Below are positions 26,786-42,200 of a stretch of 64,000 bases of DNA, piece by piece. Origin of the DNA: Gavia stellata (taxonomy: Eukaryota > Chordata > Aves > Gaviiformes > Gaviidae); NCBI RefSeq assembly GCF_030936135.1, contig NC_082594.1:105563020-105627019 (forward strand), in the 5' to 3' direction. Made by a program: the position numbers and the translations under genes. Positions within the stretch are counted from its first letter, which is position 1. Each line of letters starts with the position of its first letter. A model generated the notes under the pieces. It worked only from the letters and a program-made list of their open reading frames with translations. It was not told the origin of the DNA and ran no database searches.

Positions 26786-29700
26786 CTGTAAAAAAAAAAA
26801 GAAAACAATGTAAATTTTCAGCCTCTGTAACTTCCATATGCATTGGTTATTTACTGAAAGTCACTCAGAGGCCAAAATATGAATCTTTTTCATATCAAGT
26901 TTCTCATACCATTTCATATACCAAGATACTGTTTAGGCATTAGGGAAGAAGGTTGAAAATTGTCCCTGCACCTTGATATGTTAAGGAGAAACAAAACATA
27001 GTAATTATTTTACAGGCAGTCAGAAGCAGCAGTTCAGAAATTAAGGTCTTGGAGCAGTTTAAAAACAGCTTGGCGGGGGGGAAATAAGTTTTCTACAGTG
27101 CTTTGCCTAAAGAAGAAAATGTTGTCTCCCCGCTCATTATTGTCCTTTGCTTTCTTTACTCATCTCTGCTTTTGAGGAAAAAAAATTATGTTGGAAACAG
27201 TCTGAAGATCAGCATTGTGGTTTCTGTGATACTAAAGCAGCCATTCTCTCCCTATTGTTTTCAAAGATGGAAGTAAAACTATACAAAAAAACCCCAAACA
27301 CGCTTTTATAGTTCATATGCTGGCAAAACTACATCCTTTTAAATAAAGTGACCTCTATGAATTATTTTTAAATTATGTCACAAAAGAATTATCAGACTGA
27401 GCAGAAATGCAGTAAATGTAACATGAAGTCTATATGACCCGCTGTACTCCAGAGATGTTACAAAACTTTAGGTGATACCAGTAAAAGAAGTTAGAATTGT
27501 ACAGTTTTGTTGCTGATCTTATCTTACTGCAGGCATTAATAGAATGCATGTTATATTTCTCATTAAGAAAATCTAAGTGGCTGGGACATAACTTGGACTT
27601 GCTGAGCCTAACAAGCTTGTGATAAATTTGGAAAAAAATCAAAACAAAACCAGCCAACCAAAAAAAAAAAACCACCCACCACACAATTTAATTTCCTCAA
27701 AACCATTAGCCAAATGTAGTACAAATGAGCCCAGATTTCCTGACTGTCTAAAACTCAATCATCTGAGTGACATGCTTGTAAAGCAAAGATGATTCTCATT
27801 CACCAGCAAAATTAAGTCAAAAAAGACTAACTTCTGTCTCTCAGCTCTAATGGAAAAGAGGTAAGTTACTAAGAATCCAACCAAATTTCGTCAGGCACCT
27901 CAAATCCTGAAAAAAAGCCTTTTAATTTCTTACTTTTGAGGGTTAGGATCTAAGCAACAGGACCAAAGCAAAGATAGGATGAGAGACAGACTATGTTGAA
28001 AAAATCTTGGCAAGTCTCCTGGTTACTGATACCATGCAAGAAGGCACAGAGGTCTATTATGGAGTGTAAGGACTGTCAAAATAGCTTGCTAATGCTCTGT
28101 GGGTAAAGAAAATCTGGTCCGTTTGCCAAAGCTCTCCTTCACCTTTTTCCAGAATGACCTAAGAAAGCTTCCTCTGCAGTCCTCCTCACTCCACTCCCCC
28201 AAGCTAACACCTGCACCTCCCTCAACTCCTCTCTGTCGTCTTTGCCACATCATCATGCTTGTTCTTAACGGCTACTCCACTCCCACTCAGCACTTCTCCA
28301 CACCAGCCCTATCCTCCAAAGCATCTTCTTGGCACCAGCCGAAGGATCTGTTGTTGTATGGCGTCCATCACAGTTCATTATTAGAAGAGAGGCAGCTGAA
28401 TGTCCATTGTAACACACATATTTTGACAAGGAAGGTTTAGTTATAACAGGTTAGACAAACCCTGTAACTTAGAGGGTGAGATGATGATTTCTGTTCAGCT
28501 TTGAAGTAAAGTCTTGTGGTACTGGGCAGAATTGGGGAACGATGAGCGATACACCCTGGTGTATCCCTCGCATGTGAAATACAGTACAGCCTAGGGAACA
28601 GTATGGGCAGGCATTCGTGTTAAATGCGACAGAGTACTGGACATAGAGAAATTGGGCAACTGGGAGCTGTGCTCACCTGGGTCAATACGAAGCATGTGCA
28701 AAAAGCCAGAGTTTGCAAAATGTCAAGTGCCACTGGCCAAAATCTTTTTTTGAAGTTACTTAACTCTGTACAAGCATTTATTGTACAATCCTATACAATA
28801 ATGCCTGTGTCAAAATAATGCTGTAGAAAAATGCTTTACAAAACTCAATATTATTATTTCTATAAATTATTTAGTTCGTGTTACTGATATGATCAGAACG
28901 GAAAAGAACCACAAGAAATTAGTCTGCATTTATGCAAAGGGCCAAAAGCATGCAAGATTCCCACATCTCATGCTAGAAACACTCAAGTTAGAATTGAGGC
29001 AATGTGGCAAGAGGATTATTTTAATATTATGTTGAATGCATTTCTGATTACGGCATTTGCTCATTCAAAAATATAGAAAGCTAAAAATAAATAAATACCC
29101 ATGAAAGTTTACAAAACCTTAATAACTGGAATTTTCTGAATCACAAGAAAACTGTTTCAGAATAATACAAGAGATGATTTATTTTTCTTCAAGTATCACT
29201 TCCCTACTGGATAACTAAACAGTTGTGGCTTTTAGAAAATTTACCAAGATGTATGTAACAAAAAAAGCTGTTCTTCCATTTTTTCCCCCTGCCCTAGTTT
29301 CTATACTTCCTGGTTTCCCTACAGCTGAGCAGAAGAGCTAGCACATTTCTCTATAATATCAACACCATTTTCTGTATTAATCAACAATTGACACCATAAT
29401 TTCAGTACATTAGTAAACAAAACATATTACCATTTAATAAAACTTCAGCTTGACAACAGTGTTTAACATGGGAGTAGCAAGAGCCATTAAATATCCCTTC
29501 AGACATTGAAGTGTTAGAAAACATGTCAATATTGATGCAGCTGCCAAAATGGCAACATTTTGAGGAATGCTATTTCTGTAATTCTGTGACTAAAATATAA
29601 ATGCAAAACTTCTCTAATAGTGATTTATGCAAATTACTGTGCAGGCATCTGTTTAATATCCCAGTGATAAGAACATTATTCTGAAGTTCTTCAGCTGCCT

Positions 29701-32700
29701 TTGAGATCTTCTGCCGAGTTTGTTGACAAAACCTAAAAAGCATTAGCATCACTTACACAATTTTTATGTTCCAGAAAGTTTTCACATGTACCTTCAGTAC
29801 ACAAACGCATAGATTCACAAAAACAGGTTGGACATATGGGAATGGCATTACAATAATACAGGCTGGGGAGCAGCTCTACTGGAACGGCCCTGCTTTGGGC
29901 AAGAGGTTGAACCAGAGACCTCCTGAGGCCCTTCCCACCCAAGGGATTCTGTGATCCTATGAAAAAAGTAACATTCTAATTTAATATACATAAATAATGC
30001 AAGAACAGCCATACAAGACCAGACTAAAGATCTATCTAGAACAGGATATAGACTCCAACAGATGAAAAGCAGGTGCCTAAGGAAAAGCATGAAAGTAGAG
30101 TAAGCATGTATCTATCGATGCTCTTCCTTGCTTTCAATGATCTGGGGCTCAGGAATATCTAGAAGTTGCATCTTTCCATACTTAGTATCTTTCAAAATAT
30201 TTCTTTTTCATTGGTTTGTCCACCTTCCTCTCAAACTTTCAAAATAATTCTGGCATCCACAATACTGTGGCTAAAGAAGTTACAAGACAAATGAAAGGGT
30301 ATAGTTAAGCTGTTTATCTGGTGCCTGCCAGTTTCTTCTGATGCCTCCTGTTCATGTAAATGACATACTGAGCAGTCATTCTTTACTGACTCTATGCCAT
30401 TCATGGTCTTCTAGACTTTGCTCTCCCCCAGTGAAAGTACTCATTAAGCATTACGCATATTGATGTTATTTAAATCCTCCCTAAAAGACTAAAGAAAGCC
30501 AGAATATGGTAACATTACAATAATTTCTCACAGAGGTATTTTTAAATAGAAGTTGTTTTTTTTCTTTTTAAACAATGCTAGATGAGTTCACTTCCTTTTA
30601 GAAAAATAGAGTAGCCAAAAGTGGAAATGCTGAAAAGTAAATCTTAGATCTCCGATTTAAACCATATGCAACTTCACTCATATAATTCTTAAAACTGCTT
30701 AAATAATTTGCAGGATTAGGCAATAAATACCTTTCTTGAAAAATAATCAAGATAAATAGATTTAACCATATCAGAAAGAGAAATCAGAGGTTCAATTTTA
30801 ATGATTTCAGAGAACTTGGATGAATCGTCAAATGATTCCAGAGGCCAAAATAATCAGGGGAAAAAAAAAGTCTAAAATTCAGGTACTTGCATTCTTCCCC
30901 CTCCTCAAGCACATCACCTACCGTGATTCAAGAATACAAGTCCCTTTTACCAATGTCAAACTAAAAAATCATAATGGAATGAAGACAGCCTGAAATGCTT
31001 CCATTTCTTCAGATGACAAAAGTTCACTATGTTGGAATCACAACTGTTGAAACTTACCTGTCAATGGCATTTTTCAATTTAACATCCCTACCATAAGAAC
31101 AATGAAATGGATCAATGAATATTTGAACTTAGAAAAAGTTTTGTTACATACAGAAAAAATTGTTACATAGAGAAATCTACTAACGATTACATAATTACCG
31201 GAATGTATTGCTTCATACCATAACAAAAGCAAGAGGAACACAAACAAGTAAATGGTAAAATATAAAAATAAGTCAGTAATTCAGAGCATTCACATATTTC
31301 TGTTTGGCACACTACTGAAAGCATAAATGCTGAAGATACATCAAAAAGAAATATATTTCCGGAAGTGAGCTACCCAAATTAACTATCCTGTCAGTGTTCA
31401 ATAATCTTGAAAAAAAGAAAATATATTTTCAAATGTTCAAAAAGTTATTGTATTAGCTTCTTCAAAAAAAAAAAAAAAAAAAAAAAGAAAAAAACCCCAA
31501 CAAATACCTTGCCCCAAGACCAGTACGATCTGATGGGAATGAGTAGCGGCAGAGGATCTGTTTATCCCTTTACTAAAAAACCCACAAGTCTTGCATTATG
31601 ATAGTTAAAAATAAAGTAGCCAAGTGGAAGCAAATCACTTTGTATCTGATCAGTTCCTAAAGTTTCTTACCTCAAAGCCCGACTAAGCTTCTCATAGTTC
31701 ATCGTGGGTTTGTTTTTGCGCTGTCCCCATTTTTGCGCAACCAATTCAGGTTGATTCAATTTAAACTCTCCTTCATCACCAACCCAAGAAATACAGTCCC
31801 GAGCATCTTTGTCAGTGAGAAGTTCTAATAAAAACTGCCACAACTGGATTTGGCCATTGTTTCCTGTTGAAATAGGGATAATAAGATCCATTTTGATTAG
31901 TCCTTTTTACTTTCCCCTGATAGCTAAAAATTTTCAACCAACATATTAAAGCAGACCAACACAGAATATATTGTGGAAGGAAAACTTGCACTTATTTAAT
32001 TTCTTCTAATTATTCTTTTGTAAACTTTTTCCTGCAAAGTCATCAGTATTAATAGATTAAAAAAGAAACTGATGACTCCTGGGGGGAAAAAAAATAAAGA
32101 TAGATTTCTCACAAATCTGTCCCTAGAACTTAAGAAAAAAAAATCATGTAACAGTACACATAATCATTTAGATATATACCTATCACTAAAATAGAACAGA
32201 TTTAGCAAGAGCTGCTTATTCCTCTTCAGGCATACACACACACACATATATATATAGGTAATAGAAGTTGTTTTTTAAAAATAGTTTAGTCTCTGATTTT
32301 CAACATTAATATTAGAAATAAAAAAAAACCAACCCCAAACTTCAGCTTAAGTCAATATAACATCTTTCATGTCCTATCATTAAGATTTCTTTTTAACTCA
32401 AGTATCTGCAGTTAAATTTCTAAACTCTCAATGAGATACAGATAGCACACCTAATGTCTAAAGGGAGAAACACAAAGTATTCCCCACTGATGTCAGCCGA
32501 TAAAATCTTGGCCTAATAATCCTGAATGATATCATAATAGACTTTTACGGAGAGTTTAAATCAAATAAAAATTCAAGGGAAAGGAGAAGAAAGGTTTTAA
32601 TAGAAAAATTCACAACAGTGGAGAGAACCAAAGCAAAAACGACAGCAAGAAAAAATAAGATAAAGAAATTAAGATGAGTTATTAATAATTAAAGACTATG

Positions 32701-35700
32701 TACAAATAACAGTAATTCCAAAAATAACTGCAGATTTAGTGTGCAGTTTTCCAGAAGGTGCATTATTTAACAAAACAGGAATCTGAAACCTGCTAAATTC
32801 TAAAGTCACCAAATTGGGCAGGGCGGGAAAGTAGAACAAGTAGTAGCTAGGCTAGGATACTACACATAGTTTATTTTCTCCTCTTTCTGCAAATGGAAAG
32901 AAGTTAAAAGCTTGAATAAATGCTGTGCAGTGGTTTGAGAGGACAAACTGCTAAGTGATAGGAAGAGAAACAATTTTATGCATCTCATTTACTGCAGGAC
33001 TCAAAAGCTGCAGCACCACATTAACATAGTGCCTGCATGAGCTACCAACCTGCCAGGTCTGCAAGTGCTTGTGATATATTTTGTAGCTATGGTTCCCTCC
33101 ATACCACGTGGACTTCTACAAACCCCACATCTAGAGTGACAAAGATGGTCCTACAAAACTGTAATTAAAATTAATGAATAAGTGTTTACTGCATTTGCAC
33201 TTAAAAATAATGGAGACAATACCTGTTCTGTTCCCAGGGGAACTTCTATCTTCCCCAGAGATCCTTGGAGCTCTCTGTACTTTAGCTGCCTTTGCACTGC
33301 TGTTTATTACTTTAATGGTGGTTGGGGTAGCAGGCTGTACAGATGCTGGAATAATCTGCACAGCTGTAAAGAAGAGAACATTGCAGAACATAAATTATAA
33401 ACTGCTGGCACAGAAATAGGCGTATATTATTTATTACCTGTATTATCATAACATCTAGGAGCCAGTTTTTTCCTTTGATAAAAGGACACACTGTGTAAGT
33501 CACAAAGCTAAGAATAATTTAAAGACTTTTTACCTCTTACAGTGGAAATTGTGGGTTTAGACTCGTAGCAGAGATGCCACATTACAGATAAAACATCAGC
33601 TTCAGTTTCCTATTATGTATATTACATGTTTCCATAAAAAACCCCTCTCATGCCTTTGTTTTCATCTTCATGCTGTTCCCATATGACCCACCCTAATGCA
33701 CTTTTCTCTACAGTCACTGTACGACCCTCCATACCTGCTATTCAAACACCAGTTAAATACCCTTCTATTGCAATGGCATAAGGTGATGCAAATGCCCCAC
33801 TCTAGGTGGCTTTAATTAGACACAAACCCAGGACATAATACATGGTCTATCTATTTAACATATACGCTGCTTACAAGTCTGAAAATTGACTCATTTTAAT
33901 AATTGATGACACTGCTTCAGTTGGAAGAGTGAGTTTCAAATAACTGGAAAGTTACTTTAATGTATTTTTTCTAGTATTGGTTTCTAAACAAGTCCTCTCT
34001 TCCACACTCCCTTTCAATTTTTGGAAACAATTTCTTTTGAAATCATAACATTTTAATATATCCATTCATTAATTCAATATGTAACCTAAAAAACCGTAAC
34101 AACTCAAGACCTCAAATATGTATCCTAGACAGCTTATTTCAAGAGAGTGGAAAACCTACCATCCAAAAAGAAAGTTAGAAACTTTCATAGTTCAGGTCAT
34201 ACCCCACCTTTCAGCCAATAACAAAACATTGACAAACCCAGCGTTTTGCTCTGAAGTTTAAAATACCCTCCTCTCCCCAAGGAAAACTACTCTCTCGAGT
34301 GATTTTCTAGATGTTGTACTGTTACAGTGCTGAACCAAAGTACAGTCCTAAACCTGCAATCTGTAATTGTGTGAATTGACTGCTGGCAGAAGTACTTACG
34401 CTGATCAATAGTAACAGTTGCTATTTCTCCAGAGTGTTCTTGGCTAGCCAACACATCTGCAAATCAGAAAAAAAAAAGTATTTTTTTTATTTAACCCACA
34501 AATTTCAAGTCACCTGAAGGTCAAAAACTTTCGTATTTCATAGAGGAAAAATGTAAAAATTGGGTATCAGTTTGCAAGAGACATGCATACCTCATGGTCT
34601 TATGAGTAAAGACATTTAACGTCTGTCATTCAATTTTTAGAAATACGGATGTACATGGTGCATTTCAAGGTATCTTACGCATTCTCCATCCCCTAAAACC
34701 TTTAGCTATATCATGTAAGTAAATATGGAAACAGTTTTTAGTCCGCCAAGTTACATCCAAGCGTGGTAAGTCTGAAATGCACATATACATTATTGTACTA
34801 TGCACATACAATGCATCACTTATCGGTTGTGTTGTGTACAATCTAAGGATTTCATTGCCTATGCTTAATAATCTTCACTTCTATATGACACAGAAATGTA
34901 CATTAAATAACTCACAATCAATATTTAATTATAAAACTGTCAAATTCAGGAGATGCACAAACTAAAAATCCTTATTAAAACAAAGGAAGAATCATCAGTC
35001 ACTACTCCGTCCTTATTAGTTATGAAGCTTGATGAAAGACAGGCAAACAGTGTTTAGTATGCAGATCTGTTTCGTAACAGCAGACATTCTCACTAATAAC
35101 TCCTGTTATCTTATATTGATGCCCTCATTTTTACTGCCAATATTAAATAGAGGAAAAAACAACTGCTCACAATTGGGTTCATCTTTAAAGAAAGAAAAAA
35201 GGAAGAGAGAGAAGGGAGGAGGAGGAATAAGTAAAATCAATCACAGAAAAATCTCCCGTACACTTTCGAAGAAGCTCCAAATGGCTCCAGAGGATTTCTC
35301 CCCTCGGGACACGCTGGAAGAAGTCTTCTTGACTGAGGCTGCAGAGCTCCCGCCCGGGAATGCTAAGCGCACTGAGGTCAATGTCAGTCATGCTGAACTC
35401 CTTCATCACCCACACCACCCAGTGGAGCACCTGGTCTGTTGACCACTGCACTGGATCTGGGAAAAGAGAGACGAAACTGCAAATCATCCCATTATATACT
35501 GCAAGCTTCCTCCTCAATTATATAATAACTTCCATAAAAGTAAATACCTACTAGAAGCACAGTTACCATGACCAAATTTGACTGGATGGAAAGTTGACTC
35601 CTCTTAAAACCCTGATGGAGTGGTATGGCTTGGAGGGGAGATGGAAAGGACAAAAAAGGGATTTTCTTTAGCAAAAGCTTTTACATCAGAACTATGCCTG

Positions 35701-36167
35701 ACATTCCTCAAACACAGAAAATAATTATTTTTCTTTTTCCATAGGTCTTTAGTTTCAAAAAAGAGTAGTCTCTCTCACACAAGGACGCTCTTCCTCAAAT
35801 ATGTTGATCAGCATGTGATTATGATGAAATATTACATTCTGAACTCATTCACATTATCCAAGTTTCTAAACTATTAGAAATCACCATCATACTGGGTTCA
35901 GCTGGGATGGAGTTAATTTTCTTCACAGAAGCCCATATAGTGCTGTGTTTTAGGCTGGTGACCAAACCAGTGTTGATAACACACTGAGATATTTGAGCTA
36001 CTGCCGAGTAGTACTTGCACACACTCAAGGTGGGACTAACTACAACCGCAGGGGAGGAACATGAATCAATGAATAAACCCCTACAATGAAAGAAGGCTCA
36101 GAGGAGATGAGCAAGGGTGAAGTGCCCATGCAGCTCAGAGAATAATGCAAAGAAGCTGACTTTATCT

Positions 36168-36202
<35 letters not shown>

Positions 36203-39200
36203 AGACTGGATGGTGGCCTTTGTTTTAGATAAACAGCTATCAACAGCTGAGTGAATCAACTGGTGGTGTAAATATCTCCCTGAGTCAGCCAGACCATGAA
36301 CATGTGGCTCAGCCCAACACACAGTACACAAACTAGACAACTAGCAGAAGAATTTCAAAGAGAGCAACAGGCTTGAGCTGGTTTCAACCCATGTATTCCT
36401 TCCTGGTGACTGGGGACACCCAGCATCATGATGGTGAGCACATTATAGAGACCAGTAATGGGAATCACATTGGTACAGTGATTGAACAGTGTATTGCAAC
36501 TGCTGTATTTTTCTATGTGTAACTTACCTTTGTACTGTGTTTTTAGTACAACTTGTATCACCCTACCAAATCAGAAATCCCATGTAACATCAACCATCTT
36601 CAAGTAAATTTGATATTAAACATTACACCCTCCACACATGGAATATCTGAAAGAACCTGATCAGAGAGTATTGGACTCCAATGCAAAGCCTTCTCTGTTT
36701 CTCACTCGGCCACCCCAGCAAGTAGGCTGGGGGTGCACAAGAAACTGGGAGGGGACACAGCCAGGACAGCTGACCCAAACTGACCAAAGGGATATTCCAT
36801 ACCATACTACATCAGCAGCAGCAATAAAACTGAGGGGCAGTTTTTCGAAAGTAGCCCTTTCACGGAGACTGGCTGGGCACTGGCCTGCTGGGGGCAAGTG
36901 ATTGCTTTTGCATCACTTTTTCTCTTTTTTCGTTCCTTTCTCTCCTCCCCCCCCCCCCCCCCCCCCCTTATTAAATTGTCTTTATCTTGACCCATGGTTT
37001 GTTTTTTTAATTCGCTTTGGCCCTTTGATTCTTTTCCCCATGCCTCTGGAGAGGTAGTGAACAAGTGACTGAGTGGAGGCCTACCTGCCAGCTGGGGTCA
37101 GCCCACCACACGGGTGGGCTAATAAACATGCACTATTATATATATAAAAATATAAAACAGTAAGTGTAATATGGCACATCGAGAAAGACCATATTAAATA
37201 AACCATTAAACCAAGATTTGATACAATAGGACCAAATGCATGCCTGTATTTGAAGCAAACAAGCCACAGCATCAAGTTTTGGGATGCTTGTTTGACATTT
37301 CAACAGAACACAATATGCACATCATTTAAATGCCAGCGCCAAACACACAAAAGCATAGACAACTCACACAGCAGAAGAACATGTAGAAATGGTAATAAAT
37401 AATCAGCTCAAGATACGTGTCATACATGATTTGTTGACTCAAGACATTTTAACGTAAGAAGTCTGTTGTTTCAAGCAGTATTAGTATAAACAAGCTAGAA
37501 AGAGGATGGGTAAATCTAAGCATCATCTTCAAAACTTTGTTAACGTTGTATGCAATATATTAAAACATGTCAATGAGTACAAACTGGAAATGGAAACTAA
37601 AGCTGGGATATTTACTTTCACTGTCTCAAGGGCAAAACACAGGAGTAGAACAATCACGTATTTTTAAATTACGATACCCCAAACAGATGTCACCTTGACA
37701 AATTTTTATTTTAAGAATTAAAGAAAGCTAAGTCTGTAAACATTATCTAGGAGCCACAAATCCCATTTTGCTTAGTAAAGGACAGTAACATTGCATCATT
37801 TTTCACTGATGCTACCTAAAACCATGCAATGTAATCCTTCGGGAAAAGCCACACCAAAAGGGTTTTGGTCTTCAAAATGTTATCAGCAGTGAGTTTTCAT
37901 CAAAAAGCTCCTAATTTGTTGATGAAGATACTGAACCACTACCTTTCTAGATGATGATTATTTACTGACTGGACTTGACTTTTAATATCAACATACCCTT
38001 TCTTTTGAAAGATTCAAGGAATAATTTCAGATTAGTAATTTTGGATAACTTCACAGAACCAAGCCTCACACAACTCTTTGAAGAAAATTGGCCTCTTTTT
38101 CTATTTTTTAAAGTTGTGTATTTATAAATGTTGGGGGGGGGGGGGGGGGGAGGCTTTTTTGGTTTTGGGGGACTACATAAGAACCGTAAGAACATTCTTT
38201 ATTCTCAGAAACTTCTGACTGTACCGTAACATAGAACTTACTGGTGCCTTATTTCAACCCAAGTCCCTGCAACGTCAACTCAGACAACATTTAAAATTTT
38301 GCTCTTTCTAGGCAGGCAGTCTAGCACGTTTTTCTGATATCAGGAGAACACTATTATTCTTAGTACAGATATCTCTGTCATAATCAACTAGTATGATTTT
38401 CCTGGAAAATCTGCAACCCCATGACACAAAAGACAAAATTTAATAGTGTTGCTGCTTTAAGAAAACCCTATAATCCACAACTGTGAATTTAAAAGCTTTA
38501 TTAACAACATTATTCAACCTAACAACAACATAGTTTTAAGTAATTTTCTTCTTACATTAATGGGAGAGCATGTTGAAAAATATCCGTCTGCTCCTGATAA
38601 CACCTCACGTTTTTTTCAAACATTCTGTGTCAAATCCCTGCTTATCAACATGATGAAAGCTATTTTGGAAGTGCTTGCCAATGAGAACAGCAAAAAGGCA
38701 TAAAAAAGCCATTGCTTTAGTTATCAAAAATACGTTCAGAATATTGGCAAGCTACATGTCCTGCAAAGACCTGTGACTTCATTGGAATTCTTTAACACTT
38801 CCAAATATCCCACTTGCCAAATATATTCCAGTTTTGCAGGTCTGCTTAGATACTACAGCTTCATGTGCTGAATATGCCTTGACAGTACATTTCTACAAGT
38901 CACAACGAGCAACTTAGCTGGATAATCTCCTGAACATGATGTAGGTCTAAAACCCGCAGTTTCAGCTCAATCCTAAGCAGGCATTCAGAGATGCTCTTTC
39001 TAAGCTAACATTAAATTAGCAGCCTGCTAAGTAACAACATTAATTCAAGAGATGATGATCTACCAGAATACTTACATTCAGTTCTGAATCATCTTTTTCC
39101 ACTATGTTGAAGCCAAGTATGGCTTTCCATGCAAAATCTGATTTTACACCATACTCAGCACCCCACAATCTATGAACAATTTGTTTCAGTATCTTGAGAG

Positions 39201-42200
39201 GCAACCCTCACCAAGTACTGAGTCTAGTTCAAATTCAGACACACATGAAAAAAGAGCTTTATCACTAACGTACACATTTTTAAGGAAGGCAGGAAGAAGA
39301 AAACTGCTTTCTAAAAACTGCAATGACGAGAAGGTTCTGGAGCAAAAAGCACTATTTTAATAAAACTATGACAAGCATTGATTCTACTTCTCTTTAGCCT
39401 TCTCTTATGCAGCGGTATTTGCATTGTACTTACCCATATCATAAGAAGCCTTCTCTGAAGTATCAGGGCACTTTAATTAAATAACCAAAATTAATTATCA
39501 TTTATGAAAAAAAGCCAACCCCCCAAACGAACAAAATAACCAGCCCCCACCTCAACACACACGCGCACACACACAGAGTCATGTGTTATTACCATAAGGT
39601 ATTCCAAGGCGCTCCTGCTCCTTTCGGTAGCCTTCCAATGCTGCAGCCCATCGTGTCACCTGTTCAGAGGTCTCATCTGAAATTGTTGTAATATGTTTTG
39701 TTCCATCCAAGGTTATCACTTGAGCTTCCTCAACAAGGTGAGCTTCAGCCTCTGCATGATGAGCATCTGGATCAATCACTACCTCCACAGTCTCCACAGG
39801 CTTCACAATTTCAAGGATGTTTAACTTGGGCTCTATCCCTAGGCACAGAAAGAAGAAACACAAAACTTAAACATAGCAATGCAAATATGACCAAAACATT
39901 GTTTTAAAGCTTTCTGATTAACAGGTGTTAGCATACTTAAGAAAGAAGCATGACACAAAAGCATCATCAAATTTCTGTAAGTGTCCTAAATCAGAATGAC
40001 ATATTCTATTATACAGTATATACTTTAGTAAGGTGAATGCAAAGCTGTCCCTCTTTCCTTCCCCAGTATTACAGCTTCCTGTTCTACTTAGGTGATCCAT
40101 TTCATGTATCTTGAACAGAATGTTCAGCATGTGGGCATAAAGAACAAGTATTTTGGTCTGTAAGAAATAGACTGAACCAAAAGAAAAAAGCAAACCCCAA
40201 AAAACCCCCAAAAAACAAAACAAGCATCCACCTCTTTTCCCCAGCCAAGAGGCATTTCTTTCAGCCTTTACAATATTTCCCTGCTATCTCTGGGGTCTAC
40301 ACACAGGAGTTAACATTTTATTTCAGCACCCTGCAAGAGGCAGTGTGTTCAACAGCAAGTTAAAAGACAACGAGAAAATTCTTCATGTTTTAAGCTTAAT
40401 TAACCATTCATGTTTTAGTTTTACATCTGTCATTTAAGATATTAGGCCACAGAGTTGGAAGATATGCTTGTATGTTCTGCAGCGATAAAGAATGCATTCA
40501 GTAATGCTACTAATGCTTTGGATTATCACCTTCTCTGTCGTCTTCTGAGAAGGTGTTTTGTCCAACTGGTGCCTCACCAAATTTCTGATGTTGTATAGAA
40601 GATTTTTCTTGTCATTATAATACGCTAAACAGAAAAAACCTCTTTCCATTTTTTGTGACGTGTCATTTCCATTATAATAACAACCACCACACTTCTTTAA
40701 CAGATTTTTGTCAAACATATTTGGACATTAAAAAAAAATATCTAAAAATCCATTTTAGTATGACTTGGAAAACCTTGACTAGGATTAGGCAGTTGAAAGT
40801 AGGATTCACAGAACATCACATGGCCAGAATACCTTCAGTATCTTGTGCCATAAGGTATTACTTTGTTTCCCCCCATCTAACGTATATTAAAGCTCAATGT
40901 GAGATAGTAGATTCTGTAGGTGACAGTCTTAAAAGCTAAAACCACAACCTATTCACAGTTTATCAAGGAAAACAAATGGACTACTTACCTGTAGTACAAG
41001 TAAGAACAAACCAAGCCTTTTTCAGACAAGTATTCCTCTATACTTTGAAAGGAATTCAGCTTGAGAAAAACATTAGAAAGGGAATACTACAAAGACTGGA
41101 AGTACAACATGCAGCAATATGAAATTAAGGAAGTGAAAATAGATGTAGACAACCAGTAAGTGGTGGATTAGATGAAGAAGCAAACATGAAGAAAAAGCAA
41201 ATAAGAACCTTACTTAGGAGAGTGTTTTATTTAGGCCATCTAAGATTAACATTTGCAGCACAGGCTTGTTTTAAAGTCAGATAGAAATGGGTAAGGGAAA
41301 GCACTAAGAGTTAAGATTCTATTTTTGATCTTCAAAAAAGAAAGAAAAAAGCTTCTAGAGAGGAACAGTTCACTATTGCTCAACAAAATAATTTACTGTC
41401 TGTCAAATAACTACATGTCAAAAGAACTGTGAATCTACTGCTTTATCTGTAATGCAAACATGGAGATCAAAGTGATGAGTCTCTGCAGAAGAATCAACTT
41501 ATACGTAAAAATGTTGTGAAGTAACAGTCTGCCACCTAACCTACTACAACATTAGATCAACATTAATTCACTGGGTTTGTCTGCATCTCTTCTCACATCT
41601 CTCCCTTTACCTACTGCATAAGAAAACAGATGTCCAGTCTTCCTTGGACAGCACGTAAGTTGTGGAACACAATGTGACAATGTCACACACCCCAGAAGTA
41701 TAAACTGGTACAAAAAGTAGAAAAATTCAAGGACATTAGCTATCAAGACATGTCCAGATGTTGCCAGTACAAGCCTCTTCACTGCTAATTGTCTGAAGCT
41801 AGAGAATATACTAAGGTTAAGACTGACCTACAGGCAACCTGTTTTTTTTTTTCTTGAAATGTCTAGTATTAACCACAGCCAGAGACAGGACATTAGTCAA
41901 ACTGCACCTTTAATCTAAATCAGCATGTTTCATTACACTTATGAATCGTTCCTTTACATACTAAAAATAATAAAAGCCTAGTTATTGCAAAAAACAGTTT
42001 AGAGACCATGGTCAAATGAGGAGTTCCACACTTAAAACAGGACTCGGACTTCAGCTGCCTAAATCCAAAGAACTTTTTGTGCTTAACCACCACTTAGTGC
42101 CAAAATCTATGTTAAATATCTATAGTACAGCTACATACACGTGCTCAGAAATTCTCAAAGCAGCTAGGCACTAACCTCTTATGTCAGTCAAGTGTTCAAA

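Noticed and set aside
28099-28440. 113-codon plus-strand frame in a GABPA intron
   Set aside because: Low-complexity pyrimidine-rich tract (Ser/Pro/Leu-rich), antisense to GABPA, with no family match.
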